Assembly (NCBI GenBank): GCA_035771175.1
Contig: CM069611.1
Span: 13,670,366-13,734,365 of the forward strand
Direction of reading: 5' to 3'
DNA length: 64,000 bases
DNA from: Paratinospora sagittata
Lineage: Eukaryota; Streptophyta; Magnoliopsida; Ranunculales; Menispermaceae
Made by a program: the position numbers and the translations under genes. This document shows, one piece after another, positions 11,000-23,100 of the stretch. Positions within the stretch are counted from its first letter, which is position 1; every line of letters begins with the position of its first letter. The notes beneath the pieces were generated by a model, which worked only from the letters and a program-made list of their open reading frames with translations, was not told where the DNA came from and searched no databases.

Positions 11000-12547
11000 T
11001 GCTTCCCTACTTCTTGGCCTCTCATGTACTTGGGCATGCCCTTGGGTGGGAATCCATTAAAACTTTCTTTCTGGGAACTTGTCATACACACAATCTCCAA
11101 AAGAGTGGAAGGGTGGACAAAGAGCTTCCTGCCCGAGCCGGGGGGGGGAACAGTTACTCTTCTCAAATCAGCCCTTGAAGCTATTCCAACATACTCTCTT
11201 TCAATTTTCAGAATTCCTAAGAAGGCTACTACCATTATCGAGCGCATTATGAGGAACTTTCTGCGGAAAAGAAAAGATAAAACAAAAGGCCCACACTTAG
11301 TTCGATGGGAAACCGTTCAAAGGACTTTGTGGTGTGGCAAACATTTTAGTCAAAAACAAGGCATTAGCAGGCAAATGGTTATGGCGTTTCACAACGGAAA
11401 GAGACTCTATTTGGGCCAAGGTGATTTGTAGCATCCATGGTCTTAAGAAATAATTACAGAGATGCCCACATTCATCCTAGAGCAACCTTCAAGAGCCCTC
11501 GGAAATTCATTCAATCCATCTACCCGGATTTTCTTTCATGCACAAGGCTAAGGCTAGGAAATGGGGAATGCATTCATTTCTAAGAGGATACATGGTGTGG
11601 GACTAAATGCTTCAAGACTTTATTTCCCTCCCTCTATTCTATTTCGACCCTCCACAATGCGCCAGTTTCAACCTTTGCTGCTTGTATTAATGAGGGAACA
11701 TGTAATGTTGAGAACTGGGACTTCCATCTATCTCGGCCACCTGCCCCAAGGCTCCTTAGTGAGATTACAGGCATCCTTGATTGCCTAGATCATTGCTGAC
11801 TTTCAAATGTCAAGGATAGAGTGGTGTGGATTGAGAATAGCTTGAGGTCTTTCTTTACCAAATCTTTCTTCAACCTCCTATTATCGTCTCAGTCAAACCA
11901 GCCACCCCCATTCCCCTTCACTAACTTTATTTAGAAAGCTCATGTTCCAAAATATGTTAGCATTCTGGGGTGGTTTGCAGCACACAAAAAACTCAACATT
12001 ATTGATTTATTACAGAAGAAATTTGCTGCATTTTGTTTATCCCCGAAATGGAACAACCTTTGCAGGAATGGTGCAAAGTCGATTGATCATCTTCTTAGTG
12101 AATGCGAGTTTGTGAAGAGGATTGGGGATAGATGGGTGTCGTGTTGCCAATTGTTGCCTAATCATGTGCTTCAAGCTCCTTTTTGTTTTCCTTCTGTTGA
12201 ATTGCTTCCTTCCATTTTGAAAAACTACAAGAGGGTAATGTTTTTTGCTATCATATGGTGTGTATGGGCTGAAAGGAATGCTAGGATTTCTAATGATTTG
12301 TGTAGTGGGGAGGATTAGGTGTGGAACAATTCCGTTTTATGGTTCTATAACTGGGTGAGTAGTAGTAAATTATCAAAGGGCTATTCTCTTGGGGACCGGA
12401 CCAAAAGTTGGGATTCCTTGTAGGTTTTCTTGGGGACTCCTCGTCCCCAGGATCATGTTTTTGTACGATGTCTTGTTTCCTAATTCTCTTTTCATATATA
12501 TAAATTTTATTTTTTTTCTTGTCAAAAAAAATAAAAATAAAAATAGT
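11000..12547 (+). pseudogene. LINE-A, right part: RT end, zf-RVT region and poly-A tail
   Basis: The continuation of LINE-A after the LTR insertion. It opens in frame with WPLMYLGMPLGGNP (about 11017-11058), the same block as in LINE-C, and RVEGWTKSFL. A G-rich indel-prone stretch at about 11140 is followed by TLLKSALEAIPTY and later, in other frames, by a remnant of the C-terminal Cys/His region (about 12040-12110) and IIWCVWAERNARI (12250-12290). It ends in an A-rich tail at 12524-12547. Joining 3624 to 11005 with one copy of the 5-bp target keeps the frame and gives the same spacing (12 residues) from MAN to W as in LINE-C. Confidence 0.8.
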
Positions 12548-12669
12548 TCATGATTACTTATTTTAAATGTTTCTTCAATTATTAAAGGTAATTGATCTTA
12601 TAATTTATTTATTTTTGTAAGTTTTATGTCTTGAATGTGAAGTTTAGGCCTTACCTCACACTAGTAACT

Positions 12670-14320
12670 TATTGACCTAAGTGGTTTTCCACTTAGAATT
12701 CTTCTAAGTGTTTTGATGTTAACAAACAATATAATTATTGGTGCTAATGATTGAATTTAGTATATTTCAGCAACAATAATCAAGATTCAAGTACGTCCAA
12801 GTCAAATCAAGAGGATCAAATGAAGACAATCAAAACTCGAACGTGTCAAGATGAAGAAAAGAAAATGAGAGCCTCCCTTCACGGTCTTAGACTTACGTTG
12901 TAAGCCCATTGCACTTACATTGCTCAAGTTTTCTTAAAAATTCGTGCATACATTAAATTTTCTTTAGAAATGATTTTAAAGCATTCAAACATGTTTAGTT
13001 TATATTTTAAAACTATTTCAAACTTGTTTAAATCATAGATGCATTCGTTATGTCAAAATCACTCATCCACTTGTTATTTCAAAAACTCATTTTCTTAAGC
13101 TTTTGAAATTCAAATTGTTTTTGAACCTAAACTTCAAATCCTTGTTTGAAGTGTTTCCAAAGGGTTTTAATCATCAAAATCAATGTATTCCAATCATATT
13201 TTGATGCCCAAATAAGTCTATAAAGTTAGAATTTTGAACCCTATTATGCAAAAATTGTCAGACTGGCTCAAACCAGTTGACTAATCCACTCGACCATGGC
13301 CAGCGCACTAGTGGGTTAATTTTTTGTCTTGGGCTCTCGGGACTTTGGCCAGTGTGCTAGTACAGAGTCCCCCAGCACGCTAATGACTGCCGGGACGCGA
13401 TTCTAACGGTCATATTTTTTATTTTTAAGTCCCCAATGGCTAGTATCTTGTGTCCTACGGCTCATGCTCATTCCTAAACTATAAAAACATGCACTTGGGT
13501 CATTTTAAACATGAGAGACAATTATGTGAGTCTATTGAGTGATTTGCAAAATCAAAATGATTTCTCACATTTTCAAAACCCTAGCAAACATGATGTGATT
13601 CTAAAGCGATTTTTCATGCAATCTTTTTGGAATGTTTTCAAAGCATAATCAAATCATTCTCATGAGCAATCTTGATGCAAGAAAGGTATAATCCATTGTT
13701 ATAAAGTCTCTCTCACACCAAGCTTAAATTTCTATAACTTGTGTTTGTAAAATTGTATATGTTAAGCTTCATTGTAATTGTTCCATTTACTTAGAACAAA
13801 CATTTTAATCACTTTACTTAGTCTTTTTGGTTTGTTTCTAGTTGAAATAAACCAAGTCAAGTGATTCAAAATCACTTGTGATTCCTAGATTGGAATCAAG
13901 AGTCTAGTTTCACCCTTTATCTAGAAAATGGTTAAGTGGTTCATCCTTAGCCCATGAAAAGGATTACGACCTTTCCTTTGTCCTAGAAAAAGGACAAGTG
14001 GTTTGTCTTTAGCCCGTGAAAAGGATAGATTTGTCTTGAACCTTCAAAAAGACATTGTAACAGTTTGGTTCACACTCTTGAAGTGAACCCAATATAGTGG
14101 AATCTTAGAGAAGGTTTCTCTAGGCGTGGATGTAGGAAAGGATTTTCCAAACCACGTAAAATTCCTTGTGTATTTATTTTATATTTCCGCACTTCATTCT
14201 AAGCACTTTGACTCATTTTGAGTATATAACTTGACTTAATCAAAGGATTTCCACTAAGAACTTAAAATCTGTCAAAACCACCCATAACACCCAATTCACC
14301 CGCCTCTTGGGTGTCCAACA
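12670..14320 (+). mobile_element. Solo copia LTR (SIRE-like)
   Basis: A 1651-bp LTR that starts TATTGACCTAAGTGG (canonical TG is TA here) and ends GTGTCCAACA. It is flanked by the 5-bp duplication TAACT at 12665-12669 and 14321-14325. There is no internal region, so it is a solo LTR left by LTR-LTR recombination. A TATA-like tataaaaa lies at 13480-13487. Its start resembles that of the LTR at 28315 (CCTAAGTGGTT...CACTTAG). Confidence 0.88.
13270..13487 (+). promoter_or_regulatory. LTR U3 motif cluster and TATA box
   Basis: Three diverged copies of a CCAGyrYrCTArTG motif (ccagcgcactagtg near 13301, ccagtgtgctagta near 13348, ccagcacgctaatg near 13373) lie 80-200 bp upstream of the TATA-like sequence at 13480-13487. 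This looks like an LTR promoter with repeated upstream elements; activity is inferred. Confidence 0.45.
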
Positions 14321-14650
14321 TAACTTGTCTAAATTATACCACACAAAGTTTAGAACCTTGCTCATGTCATGCTTGAGCTCATAAAGCACATAGTTGACGT
14401 GCACTTACCTCCAACCCAAGTAAATGGCAATGTTAGCTCTCAAGAATCAAAGCAAAAGCATAGTAAAATCATATGTAGATCGAGAAGGGAAAAACAAAAA
14501 ATTTAGATCAAGTAGGGCAGAATACTTGAAGATGCAAAAAATATATTATACCATATAACCCTAGGTTGAACAAAGTGTAGCTATACGTAAAATATATTTA
14601 GATCATTCAAATTCAAATGGTCAAAAACTTTGACAAGGACTAATTTTGAA
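14321..14650. other. Unassigned AT-rich interval
   Basis: The sequence after the solo LTR. I see no gene, repeat boundary or motif cluster. Confidence 0.4.
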
Positions 14651-14654
14651 AAGG

Positions 14655-14812
14655 GGTGTAGTTAGTGCATAAGGCTCCTTAACATTGCAGGATCTTGGGA
14701 AGGAACAAATGTATGCAACCTTACTCCCACTCTGCAAATAGAATGTTTTCGAAATACGAACCCATGGTTCTAGGTCACGAGAGAGCAACCTCAACCATTG
14801 TGCAAGAAGTAA
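14655..14812 (-). mobile_element. tRNA-derived SINE, Au-like
   Basis: Read on the minus strand, this has a Pol III A-box-like segment (TTGCACAATGGTTGAGG, about 14787-14803) and a B-box-like GGGTTCGTATTTC (about 14752-14764). It is followed by the AGGTTGC, GGTAAG(G)-like and CCTTCCCA(A)GATC blocks of the Au SINE family. The match is diverged and no clear target duplication was seen. It is not a tRNA gene, since no acceptor stem can be formed. Confidence 0.55.
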
Positions 14813-15324
14813 TATAATATGATTGGAGGAATTGATTCAACTGGTTTATGTAATTATAACAAGCATACTAAGGACCCTATATAACATCACTATCAACACT
14901 ATCTCTTTTTGCTAAAGTGCTCATAGGAGCTAAGACTGTTCACTGCTGGAAAAAGCTTATAGAGGCATCTGATATTTCTTAAGTTCAACATTTCACTAGT
15001 AAAGATTTTAAAGGTGGCAGAAATGTTGATTTGAATATTAAAGCAAAAGCAATCAATCTTGCCAACAAAACCCACAACTATCAAATCCCTAGAAACGTTG
15101 AAACATTTTTTTTTCCTATATGAAACAAATTCAGTTATTCAACAACACTTCCAACATTTACCTTAATTCTGATAAGTTGCTTGGCCCTAAGCCCTATTGG
15201 TTTTTAAGAGGAAATTTTAATACATGTGGCAAAAGCTTCTAGGATTTTGTTCCTGTGTTATTGTTTAGGAAATCTAGAAAGGCCACAGTAGATGTAGTTT
15301 TCATGGAAATAATATTAAATGAGC

Positions 15325-15600
15325 AAACTAGCGCTAGCTTAGCTAGTTAGCACCCCTCCCCTTTCACAAGCAGAAGATTCAAGACCCCGACCAACAAAAT
15401 AAATGGGGCAACCATGGTTGTAGTTCTCAATGGTCTTATTGTGGGCCTATGGCCCAAGTTGTCATGCCTTATGTGCCCATAGTTGTAAGGGCTTTGCCTT
15501 CTTGTCCTCAGACCTCTGTGCTCATCCATGTGGGTCTTATACGCCCACCTTGTCTCTGTGACCCCTATGGGGCCACCGTCTCTATGTCTACATGTTCTTC
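15325..15600 (+). mobile_element. Possible second tRNA-derived SINE
   Basis: A-box-like TAGCTTAGCTAGTTAGC (15335-15351) and B-box-like AGATTCAAGACCC (15374-15386) are spaced about 35 bp apart, as in tRNA-derived SINEs. They are followed by a GC-richer body (gggcctatggcccaagttgt and similar). Ends and target duplication are not clear. Confidence 0.4.
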
Positions 15601-16205
15601 ATAATGATATATGATATTGACAACATGTACCCTAGAAATGGAAAATTATTGCAATCTTCTCACAAAAAAAAGATAAAAAACAAACAACAAGAATATATCA
15701 AATGATATCAATTTTATGCAAGAAATATCATATTTTTGAGACATCTTCAAGTAGGGTCCTCTTCCTTTGAAAAAGACTCGAAAATTCAATGGTGGAGATG
15801 ATCCATCTTGTGGGCCTCACTTAAACAACCCACAAGGAGTAGGAAAAAGGAAGTGGGAGACTTTACCCCCACTCTCCCAGTCTATCTCAACTACTACTAT
15901 TACTCTACCTCTCAAACACTCTATTGTCTTTATCACTCTATAAATTTGGGTTTTTTTGGGGTGTTTAAATATCAAAGATATCAAAGAATTGTAGAAAAAA
16001 AAAGAAAAAAGAGAGAATAAGAAAAAGGAGGAAAATCTGCAAAAAAGGGATTGCAAATACCGAGGCTTGACTAGCTAAATCAGTAAAGCTTGGTAAAAAT
16101 TCTCTTTAATATAGTGGATTTTGATGCTCTACGAAGTCGTGGATGTTTCCCTAATTTGGGTTTGCCACGTAAAAGATATTTGATCTCTCTATCTATTTTC
16201 TCTGC
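15600..16205. other. Unassigned interval
   Basis: No supported gene. Two overlapping low-complexity frames (15808-16056) run through pyrimidine/purine-rich DNA and look incidental. The segment 15940-16050 is A/G-rich. Confidence 0.4.
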
Positions 16206-16209
16206 TATT

Positions 16210-17090
16210 TTATTTTATTTTTCAAGGGAGAGATGGCAAGAATACATGAGTGGGATATCGTAGTCGCCGAGATCGTAAATGGAATCAGAGCGATAGGGGA
16301 CAGGAGGTTACGATCCGTTCAATAGAGGCAATTGGTTTTCTGGAGACTAGACTAGGGAGCAGCAACGATTTAAAAGAAAGGAGGGTTTTCGGCGAGATAA
16401 TCGCAAGAAGGCGAATGGCGATAAGAAGAGAGGAAGATCAATCCACACATTTCAATCTTCGCTCAAATGGTACAAGGGTTGGCTGGTCGACGATGATGGC
16501 GCCATCGTTATTGAGGAATCAACGAAATCTCATGTTTTCTCTATCAGTGTTGTTGATTTGGGCACGGCTAACTGGTTGGCGAAGTCCGTCTTGGAAGCGT
16601 CTGGTGGAAAGAGGGATGGAAGTTTTAAAAGGATCCATCGGAGTAGAACCTTCTTCACCTTACTAGAAACTTTTACCAACTCCAGGCTGCTCCTTGTGTA
16701 TCACAAAGGTCGAACGAGGTTTTCAACAGATTGTTTTTGTTTCAAATGAAGGATACAACCAACAATGGTTGGCCCCAGCAGAGTGTTCGAACAAAATACT
16801 ACGTGATTCTATATACAAGGGTAGCAAAGGCTCTGAAACCGGTGATGGACAATAAACAACCAATCGTTGATAGCAAGATTGGGACATCATATTCATCGAA
16901 GGTAGTCACTTAAAAGTAAGCCCACAGAGGTTGACGAATACTTTGATGTGGATGGTCAGCAAGAGGAGATGGTTAAGAGGTGGGATCTTAACATAGTGAT
17001 TTATCGCTCGAAGGCTATGGAGCAATGATGTTTCATTGAGAAAGAACTCTCCGACAAGTTTGGGAGGCATCTTAGACTTATTCTTACATG
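16210..17090 (+). pseudogene. LINE-ORF1-like remnant
   Basis: Frame-shifted but protein-like sequence on the plus strand. It has an Arg-rich start, then about 16440-16740 an uninterrupted frame with IVIEESTKSHVFSISVVDLG and a FTLLETFTNSRLLLVYHKGR block. A Q-W-L-A-P-type segment follows (16750-16790), then EVDEYFDVDGQ and WDLNIVIYRSKAMEQ (16930-17030). The pattern (short beta-rich blocks, then a basic hydrophilic region) resembles ORF1-type proteins of plant LINEs, but I cannot name a family. It lies in opposite orientation beside exon 7 of the histone acetyltransferase gene, within its presumed intron 7. No RT follows. Confidence 0.35.
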
Positions 17091-17177
17091 TGGAACATAT
17101 AGGAAATTAGGAGCAATGATGTGTCCAGCTTGTTGCCAAGTACAATAAACAAGGAAATTAGGAAATGTGGAACATAC

Positions 17178-20100
17178 CTCAATAGCAGTAGTCTCTCCAT
17201 CCATTTGATGATTAGAAATGTCATTGCATCCTTTGGATGCATCATGATGCAAAACCTCTCCATTTGAAATGACACTTCTGAGTCCAATGCAAAATGAAAA
17301 ATGGGTATCAATTATGGTGATAGGAAAAAACTCATCAAACAAACAAATAGTTAATTGGGAGTTTGGAGCTATACCTAATATAATGAAAATCAGTAGAAAA
17401 AGTTCGAAGAAAATCATCTCTTTTCTCTACCAGAGATTCACCAAATATTTTCTATCAGGATGACACAACGATCAATATTTAAGAAAAGACAAAATCAAAG
17501 AGCAACTTAATATGGATAATTAGTAGCACCTGAAGAGCTGGCATAAGCTCAGTGATCCCTTTTCCTCCCTTGTAACAGAAAATTAAAAGTTAGTTAAAAA
17601 GGCGAAGTGTAGGATAGAAGAATAACATAGTAACAAAACTAAACAAATTTAACAATGCAAATAGAAATGAGAAATCCATTTAAAGAAAAAACTAAAAACC
17701 AATATGAGTTCAAATGTAAGAAAAATAATCAAGATAAAAAAGGTCGATACAAGAAGCTGCATAATTTTATTCTTTAACCTTTAAGATTTGTTGCTAATGA
17801 GTTGTAGATACAATAACGAAATTATCTCTATCTAAATTTCTAAAATAGACATAGAAAGTACTAGTTTTGATGATTTTACTCATTCTTCAAAGAACGTTGA
17901 AGAAGCTTATCTCTCTCACTCATAAGCAAATAAAAAGTTTAAAGACCTCTACCCAACATAATTATAAAAGTGCAAGCACACGGCTCAAACCTCAAGCCGA
18001 GGCACCCAAAAAGTCATACTTTTTCAAGGCATACCCTCACCTTTTTGTAATAATTCTCTTTTTTTTTTTTAACTTTTACTACTATAATATTTATGGATAA
18101 TTATAACTAATTATTTTGATTCCCTCTTGTTTAGGAGAAATTAAAGAATTTACTCTTGAAGGGTTAGAATTTTTGAAGTCAAGGGTGTTGACCATAGCCA
18201 TACTAGGGCATGGCTTTGTTCTAGGACTTCAACCATCATCCCTTCAGCCTCTAAAAAAGGCCCTTCATTGTAAATATGTTTACGCCCATTAACAATCATA
18301 AAAGGGTCAACTTGACTACTTAATATTTTTTTGACAAAAGACTCTAATTATAGCATTTTTATAGTAAGAAAGTGACTAAAAGATCATGAAAAGTGGTATA
18401 AAGTAAAACCATTGACTTTGGCCTTCTATTTTCTAAATTTCTAGTTTTTTTATCATTCTTAATGATTAAAAATCTTAACTTAGTATGTAGTCATTTAGTT
18501 TGTTGGTAGACTTGGATCTCAACCAGTACCGATATTCCCTACTTGATAACCTCTAGCCCACCTTTAATCGCGGGTGTAGGGTTTTACTCCGAAAGGCTTA
18601 CGTACTAATGAGAAGAGAAATCTCAACTTTTGTTAACCAACGAAGCGTTGTTTAGTGGTTGGGTGCAAGCGCACCTACCCTGAAGGTCTCAAGTTCGATA
18701 CACCTCCCATCACTTGTTGGCCAACGGTGCCCTTGAGCGTTTGTGGTCATGCTCCAAAGGGATTAGGGGGGAAGTAAGTCCCCAAAACTTGCTGACCTCA
18801 AAAAAAAAAAAAGGATCTCAACTTTTATTCCACGTGATGAGCATGCCTACCAAACGGCTAAGTTTCTTAAGAAGAAAGGGAAAAGAAGGATCTAGTTCAA
18901 AGTACTTCAAGGGAAAGAAAAGCGGCACCAAATCAAACGAACTTACATGCTATGAATGTAACAAGCCGGGACACATGAGAAATGACTGCCCAAACAGAAA
19001 GAAGAAGTACTTTGATTCTTAGAAAGGACAAGAAAGTCTTGAAGGACACTTGGAATGATACAAGTTCGAGCGAGAGTGACTTGGATTCTGGCAATGAAAA
19101 GGTTGTACTGTGCCTCATGGAAAGTATGGGGGTAAAAGACTCTACCTCTCTTGTTCTTGATGACTGTTTTGATTCTAATGATGAAAATGAAATTGAGTGT
19201 TTCAAACTTAAACTTACTAGGCAAATTAAAAAGAACTCAAAACTCACAAGTAGCTTAAGATAAGCAGTAGTTGAAATAAAATCACAACAGGATGCTCTAG
19301 ATACTTTCTAAATCGATTATGAAATACTTAGAAAGGAGAGAGATACACTCCAAAAGAGTGTAGATGACCTAAACAATGTGGTACACAAGTTTACAAACGG
19401 TCAAAAACTGTTTGATATGATGTACGAGCATAAAGGTGTGCTTTTGACAAGGCTAGGCTAGGATATATAGAAGGGTCAAAGCAAAAATCATATAACTATT
19501 TATTGAACAAGAGACCTACCTACAAGTATTGCAATAGGAAAGGCCATACCATAGGAAGGTGCACACTTAGAACAAAAAGGAAAAGCCACTTCGCATGGGT
19601 AGAAAAATATATTTTGAATGAGGCTAAACTTGTGGGACCCAAAGCCACTTGGGTACCAAAATCAAAAGTGTTCTATGTGGTGTATGATACTTCAAAGAAT
19701 GATGCATGGTACTTGGATAGCGGATGCTCTAGGCACATGACTAGTAACAAATCAAATTTCTTGAGCATGGTTCGCAAAAGATGGAGGTGTTGTAACATTC
19801 GGAGATAACAACAAAGGAAAAATCGTTAGTGTCTGCATTGTTGGTAACGACTCTCTATCTATATTTGATGTTCTTTATGTCAATGACCTGAAACATAATC
19901 TCTTGAGCATAAGTCAATTGTGTGACAAGGGATTTGTCATTTCGTTTGAAGCAAACCGTTGCCTTATTAAGCATGATACTGCAAATATTGCATTCATTGC
20001 ATATAGATCTAAAAATGTTTATACTACAACTTTACATGAATTGTGAGATCAAAATGTTTCATGTTTAAGTGTGATTGAACAAAATGATGCTTGGCTTGGC

Positions 20101-23100
20101 ATAGGAGAGTAGTTCATGTAGGGATACAAAACATTTCAAAGTTGGCAAAACTTAACCAAGCTAGAGGCCTCCCGAAAGGAATATACTTGAAAGATGGAGT
20201 ATGTGAGCCATGCCAATTGGGAAAACATACAAATGTTGGCCCCGATATCTCCAAGAGGGGGGTGAATTGGCACTTAGCAAATTTTAAGCTTTCTTAAAAA
20301 TACGCAGAATAATAAAAGCAGATAAAACAAAGTATAGCAGTTAGATACAATAAATGTAAATGAGACAATGCAATCAGGATTTATAGTGCTTCAGCCTCGC
20401 CTACATCCACTACCTAATCTCCTCAGTTAGGATTTGCTCAAACTCCACTATGGACCTTCTTACGGGTGAAGATCAAACCGGTACACTTTCTCAACTTACG
20501 GGTGTGAGAACTACAGTTTCTCAACTTATGGGTGTGAGATCACCATTTCTCAACTTCCGGGGTGTGAGATGACCGTTTCTCAACTTCCGGGCGTGAGATG
20601 ACCGTTACAACTTTGAGCAGCACTTGTTCTTGCCCAATGATTAACCAGTCACTGCAAATTGAATACAAGATGATATATGATTCCTTTTACTTTGAATCAA
20701 AGTGATACTTACAAAGCTTTGGATTGAACCTTCTGTGACCACAGATTCAGCAAAATATGTATGATGACCGTTTCTCAACAAATGTGAATCATATAATAGA
20801 GTTATAGAGACATTATGTTTTTTTTCAACTAATTAATGGTTCATGTGAATTCTTTTTCTTTTTTTTTTTTGAGAAGATACAATTGTCCTCGAGTGCCATT
20901 GCACCCTCCCGAGGGGTATCCGGGCCCCCAGAGCTTGGGGCAAAGCCCAACTCAATTAGCAATTGAGTTTGACTCACCCATTTAGACCAATTATTTACGG
21001 TTTGGACCGATTCATTCAAAAGTACAACGATTCGAATTTGAATTGGATCATGTTGAGGTAATTGTTAATCATGTATCATTCACATACCTGGACCCGGGTA
21101 TGGGTGTTGGATATGGGTACATATCTAAAGGTCTGACTTATCCATTTTCAAATTCTAGGATACGGGGACTCGGCTATATTATATGTTATTTTTTCCTTTT
21201 TTTCTTTTTTTCATTCATTTATTGCCACTTTTGTTCTCCCACTTAAGTGAATTTCACCTATTAGTCATTATCTTCTTTCATACTTTCTCTTCTTTCCATT
21301 GGAGAATCTACAAAGTAATATTCTAAAATATCGGACACATATCTCATACCCATGTTGTATCATGAAGTGTCAGACACGGGTACGTCAGGCTAAAGTAAAG
21401 GGTCCAGGTAACATAGTCATTCACTAATACAAACCATGATTCTAAAACTTATGGTCCATATTTGATATGAGACTATTATTTTTGTCCACAAATTCCTAAC
21501 AATCTCTATCTTGGATTGAAATTCATTGCAATCACTCATTACAAGAGATGTTAAATCACCGGTTACTATCATCTAGAGAAACCATTTGTGACCATAAGGA
21601 CCCACCCATGCTTCACCTTTACAAAATTCATGTCAGATCACCAGTTACTATTGTCTCGAGGACAATACATGTCATGCCCTACCCAAACCATCAGCTTTGA
21701 TAATACTTGTTAGGTGGGTCTAGATCTCAACAAATGCTAATAATAATATTATTGCCTCAAATTAACCAATTTTCTACCTTTAAAACCAAATATGGGGTTT
21801 TACTTCAAAAGACCTTGGTATCAAAGTTGGAGAGATCCTAATTTATATTCCCCGAGATACAATCATCCATGACCAATGTAGGACAACTACTTTGGTCCAC
21901 AAATTCCCACAATTTTAATAATATTTTATGGAAAGTGAAATAATTGCATATCCAAATTTCACCTTGGAAAGTAAACATTGCTACTCAATAAGGTAATAAT
22001 AGCAAGCATAGAAATATCCATACATCTTATCTTAAGTATTTTTTTAAACCATACCTACATTTTTGGAATTTTATATTATTTTATGTATTTGGATTTTGAA
22101 AACAAAAAGGGCTATGCCTCATCTAACATAAACAAACTACCTCAATATTGTAATCTCACAAATTTTAGAACTTTTCTGCCAACAATCTAGCAATATTTAT
22201 CCGAAAAAGAAATGCACAAATTGAGTACTTACGTCATTGGTACTTTTACATGTAACATCAGCATATGCACGAAATGATATGCTACTCAACCAAACATTGA
22301 TCTGCATCAAATAGTTAAAAGTAAGGAAACTTCAGCTATGTAATAAACAGTGATAAAAGAACGCTATTTAAAATTTATCATGGTTCAACATACCAGTCAA
22401 CATTCAAATTACAAGGTTTTTTTTAGAAGAGTAGCAGAAAGGTAAAGAAGCTTAAGAACACATATGACCATTTCCTGCACATAAGACTAACATATAGGAT
22501 TAAGTATAAGTACAAAAGAAAGACACCCAAATAGTTATAGTTGCATTATGTGGGTGATGGAACATATTTCTTTTCAGCATCGACTCGATAATGGGGAACA
22601 AAATCTCAAAAAAAAAAAAAAAACAAAGAAAACTGTCCCAACACTGAAGCCATAAGGCGAAACAGAGTCTGGAAATTTCTACTAAAAACATATTGAAACT
22701 TCAGAATGCTCAATAACTGTAGAGACTCCAAATTAATGTTTAAAAAAAAAAAAAACTCTAAAAACTTCAATCAAACCTTCAAATCCGTGTACCCATATAT
22801 GCGCCCCTCTTCGCCAAAAAACTGATTCAGATCAATCGGATCGATGCGAAAGCTTTCTTCAGAACCCATTTCCTCTTCGCTGCTAACTACACAGAAATTT
22901 CAGAAAATAAAAAACGCATATTCGTACAAGAAAATCCTGTTACGAAAGAAGAATGTAGGAAATTCAATAATAGAAACATGTACCGAAAAAGATTTTGATG
23001 CACTCATTCGCTTCAACCCCAACATCTGCACAGAAGCACACGAGAATTCAGAACAGATAAAATGGGAAAATATCAAAGCGGAGAAGAAATTAGCACGAAG

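Larger units (their letters stand above)
17569..22232 (-). other. Intron 4 of the HAT1/HAG2 gene, expanded by insertions
   Basis: This 4664-bp intron between exons 4 and 5 starts GTAAGTAC and ends TTACAAG. It holds a SINE (18632-18814), a plus-strand copia gag/protease fragment (18840-20233), a minus-strand LTR fragment (20234-20820), a poly-A retroposon tail (20859-21000) and a MITE (21084-21416). Related intronic repeat segments occur at 18490-18631/18815-18840 and 21710-21850. By comparison introns 1-3 are short (100, 97 and 475 bp). Confidence 0.8.

Noticed and set aside
15808..16056. Overlapping small ORFs on both strands
   Set aside because: Low-complexity A/G- and T/C-rich DNA without homology-like motifs.
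17090..17160. Possible exon 8 of HAT1/HAG2 (a Q-A-G-H-like stretch)
   Set aside because: Only four or five residues fit, the following conserved LVPLVLLLVDG block is absent, and it lies too close to the donor site of exon 7.
17001..17417. 138-codon minus-strand ORF
   Set aside because: It reads through an intron and exon 7 of the HAT1/HAG2 gene. Splice sites and family similarity favour the separate exons 17451-17375 and 17277-17178.
18632..18814. tRNA gene suggested by A- and B-box motifs (also 14655 and 15325)
   Set aside because: No cloverleaf or acceptor stem; a poly-A tail and target duplication show a SINE.
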